Of a stretch of DNA of 49,296 nt, positions 8,624 to 14,916 are shown one piece after another. The translations under genes were made by a program, and so were the position numbers. Positions within the stretch are counted from its first letter, which is position 1; each line of letters begins with the position of its first letter. The notes beneath the pieces are model-generated. The model made no database searches. It was not told where the DNA came from and was given only the letters and a program-made list of their open reading frames with translations. The DNA is from Armatimonadota bacterium (GTDB lineage: Bacteria > Armatimonadota > UBA5829 > JAUSEB01). Location of the stretch: positions 1-49,296 of the forward strand of contig JAUSGG010000137.1 of assembly GCA_030649165.1 (NCBI GenBank). The letters run 5' to 3'.

Positions 8624-9889
8624 CTATCGGTCCAGGCGAAAAAGCTCTCGAGCGTTGAGACGAAGTATCCTCTCAGCAATCTCGTGCGCCTCATCCAGCG
8701 TCTGATCGCCGCGTTCGACTCTATCCGCCAGCACACGCGCCACGTTCTCTCTGGCGATTACGGAATGACCGTAGACCCCCTCGACCATCCTGTAATCGCC
8801 ACCGAACGCGAGTATCTTGTTGGCCGGAATCAGGTCGAGCCACTCGTCAAGGATGTTTCTGGCAGGCGCCGCGCCGATAACGTGCATCCAGCACATATCG
8901 GGGTAGACGTTCGGGAAGTTCTTCGCTATAACCCCAAGCTCGCGAGAGTAGGGGAAACCCGCGTGGAATATGTCGAATCGGGCATTTCGGTACATCATGA
9001 ACAGGTTCGTGAGCCGCGTGGGATTAGTGTCCGCCACGTAATTGCCGTTTCCCTCTTGTATGCCCGTATGGAACTGCATGGCCAGCCCGTGCGCCTCGGC
9101 CCTTCGCACGATCTGATGGATCATGAAGTCCTGCAGCGGCTTGCACTCGTCCCACGACGCTCCTTCGCCGCGCCGGCGAAACGCCCGGTTGAAGACCTGT
9201 TCGGCCTCGTGCTGCGTCGCGTTCTCGAAGAAGATAGGCCGCGAATAGGCGAGGCCGCACTTGATGGCCACCGCGCCGTCCGCCACGAGTTTCTCGAATG
9301 TGACGTCGAGAGCGGAGACAAGGTCCTGCAGTGAATAGATGCTCTTGCCCGTTCGCTCGGCCAGCGCGTTGGCGCTCGGCCGGTTGGACACCGTCGCGAA
9401 CTCGTCGAGGTTGATGGATTGGACAAAGAAATCGGGATCGAGTCCCGGGTCCCATTTGACTATCACGCTGATCTCGATGTTGGCCTTGTCCTTCAAGACC
9501 TCGCGATACCAACCCGGACGGCGGGACTCGTCCATCTTCTTCATTACGGAGCCGTAAGTCTCGCGGCTCAAGCCTGGCAAGCCGTAAAGGTCGCGAATGG
9601 CGATATCGAGCGCCCGGCAGTACGTGGTATTGCGCGCCTTGATCCAGTAAGGCTCCAGAAGCTCCCACTTCGTCTCGGAATCCACCTGCTCGCTGCGAAC
9701 CTGGGCCAGGTCGGCGGGTGGCATGCCTGCTGAGACCAAATCGCAGGAGGCATAATGCCGAAACAAGTGCGAAATATCAGCCTTCTGGCTCAGCCAGGAC
9801 TCTTCGGAGTCGAGGTGCTCGTGCGTGTCCACCAGCGGAACCTGGCGGATGAAATCCCTTAACGATTCGAGCGCGGAACTCTGGCACAT
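8624..9889 (-). CDS. Amidohydrolase-superfamily protein (amidohydrolase 2/uronate isomerase-like)
   Basis: A 421-residue predicted TIM-barrel metal-dependent hydrolase or isomerase. The first strand ends in VDTHEHL with His23 and His25 as probable metal ligands. Later strands give candidate ligands or catalytic residues: Lys in AIKCGLAY, His in MQFHTGI, His in IFHAGFPY and Asp in FGGDYRM. This matches the amidohydrolase-2/uronate-isomerase branch; 421 residues is a usual length. The ATG at 9889 has AGGAGG about ten bases upstream. It is transcribed alone, towards the PEP-CTERM gene. The substrate cannot be read from sequence; given the glycan genes nearby, a sugar-acid or lactone role is possible. 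Confidence 0.75.
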   Translation of the reverse strand: MCQSSALESLRDFIRQVPLVDTHEHLDSEESWLSQKADISHLFRHYASCDLVSAGMPPADLAQVRSEQVDSETKWELLEPYWIKARNTTYCRALDIAIRDLYGLPGLSRETYGSVMKKMDESRRPGWYREVLKDKANIEISVIVKWDPGLDPDFFVQSINLDEFATVSNRPSANALAERTGKSIYSLQDLVSALDVTFEKLVADGAVAIKCGLAYSRPIFFENATQHEAEQVFNRAFRRRGEGASWDECKPLQDFMIHQIVRRAEAHGLAMQFHTGIQEGNGNYVADTNPTRLTNLFMMYRNARFDIFHAGFPYSRELGVIAKNFPNVYPDMCWMHVIGAAPARNILDEWLDLIPANKILAFGGDYRMVEGVYGHSVIARENVARVLADRVERGDQTLDEAHEIAERILRLNARELFRLDR

Positions 9890-9956
9890 TTATTGACTAC
9901 CTCCTGTCGAGCTTTGACCTGAGTCTAGTTTGCGGCAGGCAGGCCGTATTCGTCAA

Positions 9957-10020
9957 GCATGGGAAAAGGAGCATGGGAAAAGGAGTCGAAGGAGTCGGAC
10001 GAGTCCGACACGTCCGACAA
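9957..10020. repeat. 9-bp tandem repeat (GAGTCGGAC type), copy 1, with a 14-bp duplication
   Basis: GCATGGGAAAAGGA is repeated twice in tandem (from 9958), followed by 9-bp units GGAGTCGAA, GGAGTCGGA, CGAGTCCGA and CACGTCCGA. The same 9-bp family occurs at 19951-20020 and 42374-42412. It lies just upstream of the promoter of the TMTC-like pair. A heptamer-like CAACTAT pair follows it (10022-10036). Confidence 0.8.
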
Positions 10021-10058
10021 CAGCTATCAACTATCCACCTCAGCCATCACGTTGCGTA

Positions 10059-10087
10059 TTGGACGAGGCGTATATGTATGCTATTAT
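10059..10087 (+). promoter_or_regulatory. Promoter of the TMTC-like gene pair
   Basis: -35 TTGGAC (10059-10064) and -10 TATTAT (10082-10087) are separated by 17 bases. Transcription would start near 10094, close to the first start codon at 10109. Confidence 0.6.
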
Positions 10088-10108
10088 TGACCTGGTTGTA
10101 CTTTTCGG

Positions 10109-12109
10109 ATGGCAACAAGATCGCCGTGCGTGACAATGGCAGACTTCATACGCTCCCACCCTAAGTTGTGCGTGGGCTTCCTGTTGCTCGCGCTGACACT
10201 TGCGGCGTACTGGCGCGCGCCGATGAACGAATTCGTCGATCTGGACGACGGGCTCTATGTATATCAGAATCCGCATGTCCAGGCCGGCCTTACCACCGGC
10301 AGCGTGATCTGGGCGTTCACCGCATATCACGCGGGCAACTGGCATCCTCTGACATGGCTGTCGCACATGGTGGACTGGCAGATCTTCGGGCCCAAACCTT
10401 GGGGACCCCATCTCACGAACGTTCTTCTTCACGCGATCAACGTTCTGCTCCTTTTCCTCATACTCAGCCGGATGACGGGCTTTCTATGGCGCAGCGCGTT
10501 CGTGGCCGCGCTGTTCGCTGTACACCCCCTGCACGTGGAATCGGTTGCGTGGGTAGCGGAGCGGAAGGACGTGTTGAGCGGCCTTTTCTGGATGCTCACG
10601 ACGCTCGCGTACATTCGCTGCGTCGAGCGTCCCGGCGTCTCGCGGTACTTGCTGGTCGTCCTTCTCTTCGCTTTGGGACTGATGGCGAAACCGATGCTCG
10701 TCACTCTTCCTCTCGTTTTCCTGCTGCTGGATTACTGGCCCCTTGCGCGGTTCTCCCGGAAGGCCAAGCGCGGCGCCGCGACGGCATGGAGGCTTATCCT
10801 GGAGAAGTCTCCACTGTTCGCGTTGGCCGCCGCGTCGTGCGCACTGACCTTCCTCGCGCAGCAGAGTGGAGGGGCCGTGCAGTCGTTAGAGACATACTCT
10901 CTTGCCGTAAGAGTTGGCAACGCCCTTGCATCGTACGTTCGTTATTTGTCTATGACCGTATGGCCCGCCGGCCTTGCAGGGTTCTATCCCCATCCGGGAG
11001 ATTCCCTGCCGGTATGGCACGCGTTCGGAGCCGGATTCCTTATTCTGGTGGTTTCGATTCTTGTATTGCGAGCGTGTAAGAGCGGGTACATGACAGTCGG
11101 CTGGCTGTGGTATCTGGGGACGCTCGTCCCCGTGATAGGCGTCTTCCAAGTCGGCGGTCAGGCAATGGCCGATCGGTATACGTATATCCCCTCGATCGGT
11201 CTCTTTGTCATTGCGGCGTGGGGCGCGCCGGAGTTGCTTCAGCGGATGAAATGGCGCGAGACGCGAGCGATGTCCTTCACCGCGGCAGCGATCATCCTTG
11301 CCCTCGCAATAGCCACCTCGTATCAGGTAGGCTATTGGAGAAACACCATTACGCTGTTCCAGCGCGCTCTGGCGAAAGGCCAGGATAGCTGGATCGCGCA
11401 CAATAACCTGGGCCGCGCTCTTGCGAACCAGGGACACGTGGCCGAGGCGATGGACCATTACAATGCCGCGCTCCGCATCGCGCCGAACAACATCGGTACT
11501 CTCAATAACGTCTCCATAGCTCTGGTTGCCCAGGGAGATCTCAGCAGCGCGGTCAGTATTCTCAGGAAGGCGGAGGCCATCGACCCGGGCAGCGCCGATA
11601 CCCATTTCAACCTGGGTCATGTGCTGGCCGCGCAAGGTGACGCGCGCGCGGCAGTTCAGCAACTGATCCGTGCGGTGAACATCAACCCCGAGAACGCGGA
11701 GACACATTTTGAACTGGGCCGCCTGCTCATGAAGGCAGGCGACAAGCCGGAAGCCGCGGCCCGTTTTCGGCGGGCGATAAGCCTTCAGCCATCGCACATT
11801 GACGCCCACTACGAACTTGGCAATGTTCTCGGCCAACTGGGCAGGTTCGACGACGCCATTGCCCAGTATCGCCGGGTCCTGCGGTTGAAACCGGACAGCG
11901 GGTTTGCTCACCGGAAACTGGCGGTAGCTTTTTACTTCTCGCATCGATATGAGAATGCCTGGAGAGAGGCGCGTCTTGCCGCTCATTATGGGTGCAAGCC
12001 GCAAGAGAGCTTCCTCGCGGCGTTGTCCGCCGCGGCGCCTGATCCGGGCAGTACAAGCGCTCTGCCGGAGCGACGAATGCGGACGGACGGCGGAAAGGCG
12101 AGGCAATAG
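10109..12109 (+). CDS. TMTC-like membrane glycosyltransferase with TPR tail, paralog 1
   Basis: A 666-residue polytopic membrane protein. The first 400 residues or so contain many hydrophobic segments and GT-C-like loops: FVDLDDGLYV with an acidic motif near the N-terminus, NWHPLTWLSHM, and HPLHVESVAWVAERKDV. From about residue 430 to 635 there are about six tetratricopeptide repeats (WIAHNNLGRAL, THFNLGHVLAAQG, HYELGNVLGQLG). This is the architecture of TMTC O-mannosyltransferases and their bacterial relatives. The start at 10109 is provisional; an ATG at 10136 is also possible and neither has a clear ribosome site. It overlaps the next gene by one base (TAGTG). Inferred role: lipid-linked-sugar transfer to exported proteins. 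Confidence 0.8.
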   Translation: MATRSPCVTMADFIRSHPKLCVGFLLLALTLAAYWRAPMNEFVDLDDGLYVYQNPHVQAGLTTGSVIWAFTAYHAGNWHPLTWLSHMVDWQIFGPKPWGPHLTNVLLHAINVLLLFLILSRMTGFLWRSAFVAALFAVHPLHVESVAWVAERKDVLSGLFWMLTTLAYIRCVERPGVSRYLLVVLLFALGLMAKPMLVTLPLVFLLLDYWPLARFSRKAKRGAATAWRLILEKSPLFALAAASCALTFLAQQSGGAVQSLETYSLAVRVGNALASYVRYLSMTVWPAGLAGFYPHPGDSLPVWHAFGAGFLILVVSILVLRACKSGYMTVGWLWYLGTLVPVIGVFQVGGQAMADRYTYIPSIGLFVIAAWGAPELLQRMKWRETRAMSFTAAAIILALAIATSYQVGYWRNTITLFQRALAKGQDSWIAHNNLGRALANQGHVAEAMDHYNAALRIAPNNIGTLNNVSIALVAQGDLSSAVSILRKAEAIDPGSADTHFNLGHVLAAQGDARAAVQQLIRAVNINPENAETHFELGRLLMKAGDKPEAAARFRRAISLQPSHIDAHYELGNVLGQLGRFDDAIAQYRRVLRLKPDSGFAHRKLAVAFYFSHRYENAWREARLAAHYGCKPQESFLAALSAAAPDPGSTSALPERRMRTDGGKARQ

Positions 12110-13767
12110 TGCGCAAAGCCGGCGGAAACCTGCGACCGTGGATTGGGGCCGCAATCGCGGCTCTGACTCTTCTCTCTTACTGGCAAATCCGTGGTCACGG
12201 GTTTGTGGATTTCGATGACCCCGAATACGTCACCGAGAATCGCAACATTCGAGCAGGGCTGACTGCGAAAAGCGTGATATGGGCATTTAGCGCGACGCGC
12301 GCCGGAAACTGGCATCCTCTCACCTGGCTGTCACACATGCTCGACTACCGGATTTTCGAGCTGAATCCCGGGGGCCACCATACAACAAGCCTGATCATCC
12401 ACACGCTGAACGCCGTCCTGCTTTTCCTGCTCCTGAGCAGAATCACCGGCTTTGTCTGGCGGAGCGGGTTTGTCGCCGCCCTTTTCGCCATTCACCCGCT
12501 GCACGTCGAATCGGTGGCATGGATTTCGGAGCGAAAAGATGTCCTGAGCGCGCTTTTCTTGATACTTACGATATGGGCGTATAGCTCCTACGCCGAAAAG
12601 CCGGGCCTGCGAAGATATCTGCTCGTCGTCCTGTTCTTCGTGCTCGGCCTTATGGCTAAACCCATGCTGGTGACCCTGCCTTTCGCACTGCTCCTGCTGG
12701 ATTACTGGCCGCTGGGACGTACTCGCTCGGTGTCCGCAAGGTCCGGTTTCCGCGCTCTCGTCGTCCTGGTCCGCGAGAAGATCCCGCTTTTCGCAATTGC
12801 GGCGGCATCGTGCGCAGTCACTCTCGTTGCACAGAGGGGCGGCGAAGCCGTGGCCACATTTCAGGAGCTTTCTATCGGTGTACGTCTGGCGAACGCTGTG
12901 TCCGCGTACACGTGGTATCTGTATCGGACGCTGCTTCCGGTCCGTCTCGCGGTTCTCTACCCGCATCCCGGCCCCACACTACCGGTCTGGCGCGTCTTAG
13001 GATCAGCGCTTTTCATGGTGTTGGCAACTGTGGCGGTCCTACGCTGCGCCGCGCGGCGGCCATACCTGGCGGTAGGATGGTTATGGTACGTGGTGACTCT
13101 TATCCCGGTCATAGGTATCATACAGGTAGGCTCCCAGTCGATGGCAGACCGTTATTCCTACTTGCCTTTGATCGGCATATTCATCATGATCGCCTGGGGA
13201 ATTCCGGAACTGCTGCGCCGCGGCGGGACGTCGCGTGAAGCCGCTGTTTCAACGCCCCGCCCGTTTGTCCTGCAGCCCGCCGGCAAGCTGATCACCGCGG
13301 CAGCGCTGCTCGGCATTTTGTTGTTGTCGGTTGTCACCTACGTCCAGGCGGGTTACTGGCACAATACCATATCCCTTTTCGAACGAGCGGCGCGAGTCAC
13401 GTCCGGAAACGCGCGCGCCTACTTCCTGCTGGCAAAGGCGTATCAGGAAACGGGAGACAGAGGCAGATCGATCGCCTGCTACAGACAGGCCATTCAAGCT
13501 TATCCCGATTACGCCGAGGCGCACAACAACCTGGGCAACGCTCTGGCTCTGCGGGGAGACATCAACGAAGCCGTTTCCCATTACCGAAGAGCTCTGAGAA
13601 TCAGGCCGAACTACGGGAGGGCGCACGGCAACCTGGCGGCGGCGCTTTACCTGACGACTGACTATGAGGGAGCATGGCGAGAAGTTCGCCTCGCGAAGAG
13701 GTATGGGTATGCTCCCCATCCGAGTTTCCTGAGAGAACTCTCTAAACGGATGAGGGCGCCCGACTGA
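12109..13767 (+). CDS. TMTC-like membrane glycosyltransferase with TPR tail, paralog 2
   Basis: A 552-residue paralog of the preceding protein with the same membrane half (FVDFDDPEYV, NWHPLTWLSHM, HPLHVESVAWISERKDV). Its C-terminal part has only about three TPR units (residues about 432-535). The GTG start overlaps the upstream stop by one base, implying translational coupling and co-transcription. Tandem duplication followed by gain or loss of TPR units explains the difference. The TPR tails probably recognise acceptor proteins, so the two copies may differ in acceptor choice. Its stop codon lies in ACTGACAATCGG, a 12-bp string found again at 14870-14881. Confidence 0.8.
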   Translation: MRKAGGNLRPWIGAAIAALTLLSYWQIRGHGFVDFDDPEYVTENRNIRAGLTAKSVIWAFSATRAGNWHPLTWLSHMLDYRIFELNPGGHHTTSLIIHTLNAVLLFLLLSRITGFVWRSGFVAALFAIHPLHVESVAWISERKDVLSALFLILTIWAYSSYAEKPGLRRYLLVVLFFVLGLMAKPMLVTLPFALLLLDYWPLGRTRSVSARSGFRALVVLVREKIPLFAIAAASCAVTLVAQRGGEAVATFQELSIGVRLANAVSAYTWYLYRTLLPVRLAVLYPHPGPTLPVWRVLGSALFMVLATVAVLRCAARRPYLAVGWLWYVVTLIPVIGIIQVGSQSMADRYSYLPLIGIFIMIAWGIPELLRRGGTSREAAVSTPRPFVLQPAGKLITAAALLGILLLSVVTYVQAGYWHNTISLFERAARVTSGNARAYFLLAKAYQETGDRGRSIACYRQAIQAYPDYAEAHNNLGNALALRGDINEAVSHYRRALRIRPNYGRAHGNLAAALYLTTDYEGAWREVRLAKRYGYAPHPSFLRELSKRMRAPD

Positions 13768-13828
13768 CAATCGGACCGAGAGAATATCTTGCCTGCGATT
13801 GGCTGCAAAACAATACCACTTTCCTGAA

Positions 13829-13848
13829 AACTGGTAATATTACCAGTT
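13829..13848. promoter_or_regulatory. 20-bp palindromic operator, copy 2 (perfect)
   Basis: AACTGGTAATATTACCAGTT is a perfect 20-bp palindrome. The copy at 7684-7703 differs by one base. In both places exactly 17 bases separate the palindrome from GCGCTA of the conserved -10/leader block. Confidence 0.85.
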
Positions 13849-13875
13849 GCATTCGACTTGCGTCGGCGCTATAAA
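13847..13875 (+). promoter_or_regulatory. Promoter of PEP-CTERM gene 2
   Basis: -35 TTGCAT (13847-13852) overlaps the palindrome end, followed by a 17-base spacer and -10 TATAAA (13870-13875). The downstream leader, including ACAAGCATTCAGGAGGA and GAGAGGAGGTGTGT, matches that of PEP-CTERM gene 1. Confidence 0.7.
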
Positions 13876-13915
13876 TGGTATACAAGCATTCAGGAGGAAG
13901 GAGAGGAGGTGTGTC

Positions 13916-14662
13916 ATGAAAAGAGCGATTCTAATCGCCATTCTGTTGATTGCCATCGCGGCCCCGACTGTCTTCGCGGCGACCCCCGCCGGGATGACCA
14001 CAGTCTGGTTTGGCGATGACTTCGAGAGCCAGGCGCTCACCAGGCTCCGGTTGTTGGTCGGCTGGACCGGCGCAGGGCCGGAGAACAAGAACGGCCTCTG
14101 GACAGTCGACGGGACCAAGTCGATCAGGATGAACGGAGCTTCCGGCACGACCACGTCGTCGGAAGGCTACAACGCCGTTGGAATCGGAGGATTGTCGGCC
14201 GGCAATCTCCAGTGGGTAAGCTTTATGCTGCAGACCTCGCAGCAACTTGGCCAGACGGCAAGTGCCAGTGGGAGGGTTGTACTCACGAATTCCGCGGGCG
14301 TCGAAATGACGAGGTACCTGTTGAACAGCTCGTGGGTAGGCACTGCCGCGGCCTACACGTTTGAAGCAGCCCCGGTCGTCCCGGCGTGGCATAAGTTCGA
14401 CCTGCTGTACGATCCGACGAGTGGCGTTTTCAACTCGTATGTCGACGGTGTGTTCAACAAGACCTTCGCGGGCGCAACTGGTCAAGCGATCAACCTTGTA
14501 AAGGTCTACGACTACGGGTTCGGGCCTCAGGACCAAGTGTATTTCGACAACGTCTACGTAGGGACGGGAACGTTCACTCCGATACCTGAGCCATCCAGCC
14601 TGTTGGCGTTCGCCACGTTCGGCATTGCCGGACTCGGCTTTATCAGACGACGCAGAGCGTAA
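13916..14662 (+). CDS. PEP-CTERM sorted surface protein 2
   Basis: A 248-residue exported protein with an N-terminal signal peptide (MKRAILIAILLIA...VFA), a beta-rich body starting near DDFESQ, and a C-terminal sorting signal: IPEPSSLL, a hydrophobic helix and IRRRRA. The body resembles that of PEP-CTERM protein 1 in layout (a DNF/DFES-type start, a YFDN motif shortly before the tail), so both may be lectin-like jelly rolls. The ATG at 13916 follows GGAGG; the frame is open further upstream but that part is the promoter. It lies downstream of the TMTC-like pair but has its own promoter and operator shared with the gene at 7775, indicating a common regulon. Confidence 0.9.
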   Translation: MKRAILIAILLIAIAAPTVFAATPAGMTTVWFGDDFESQALTRLRLLVGWTGAGPENKNGLWTVDGTKSIRMNGASGTTTSSEGYNAVGIGGLSAGNLQWVSFMLQTSQQLGQTASASGRVVLTNSAGVEMTRYLLNSSWVGTAAAYTFEAAPVVPAWHKFDLLYDPTSGVFNSYVDGVFNKTFAGATGQAINLVKVYDYGFGPQDQVYFDNVYVGTGTFTPIPEPSSLLAFATFGIAGLGFIRRRRA

Positions 14663-14698
14663 CCACTACGTTTCTCATCGCGATGAGTAAGTTTCTCG

Positions 14699-14724
14699 GG
14701 CGGCCCGCCAGGGCCGCCTATTTT
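14699..14724 (+). terminator. Intrinsic terminator after PEP-CTERM gene 2
   Basis: GGCGGCCC pairs perfectly with GGGCCGCC around a four-base loop, followed by TATTTT. Confidence 0.8.
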
Positions 14725-14738
14725 AACGTGTCAGCGTA

Positions 14739-14829
14739 GGGGCGATCCTTGTGATCGCCCCAGGGCGGATACGAGCCCCAGGGCGAATACAAGATCTATC
14801 CCTCCAGGCATCTTACCTGGAGGGATAGA
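14739..14829. repeat. Two consecutive perfect hairpins in the intergenic region
   Basis: GGGGCGATC/GATCGCCCC (14739-14761, five-base loop) is followed by a 14-pair stem whose arms are TCTATCCCTCCAGG (14795-14808) and its exact complement (14816-14829), with a seven-base loop. Neither has a T-run, so they are not standard terminators. Between them CCCAGGGCG occurs twice (14759-14767 and 14778-14786). Confidence 0.75.
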
Positions 14830-14849
14830 AGATCAGTGAACGGTGAGCC

Positions 14850-14880
14850 GTCAATCGACAACTGACAATCGGTAACCCTC
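14850..14880. repeat. Heptamer-type repeat (ACAACTG/ACAATCG)
   Basis: GTCAATCG, ACAACTG and ACAATCG follow one another in about 7-bp phase just upstream of the transporter promoter. Related short strings occur at 4256-4274 and 13763-13774. The tract is short, so membership of the heptamer class is tentative. Confidence 0.5.
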
Positions 14881-14909
14881 TTTACACTCCGGCTCGCTTT
14901 GTTTATAGT
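14881..14909 (+). promoter_or_regulatory. Promoter of the carbohydrate operon, probably leaderless
   Basis: -35 TTTACA (14881-14886), a 17-base spacer, and -10 TATAGT (14904-14909). The expected transcription start is at about 14916-14917, which is the ATG itself. The ATG lacks a Shine-Dalgarno site, consistent with leaderless translation. Confidence 0.65.
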
Positions 14910-14916
14910 AGAGCCA

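Noticed and set aside
10886-12154. A 422-codon minus-strand open frame across the first TMTC-like gene
   Set aside because: The sense strand encodes recognisable TPR and membrane motifs; the antisense frame has none and no ribosome site.
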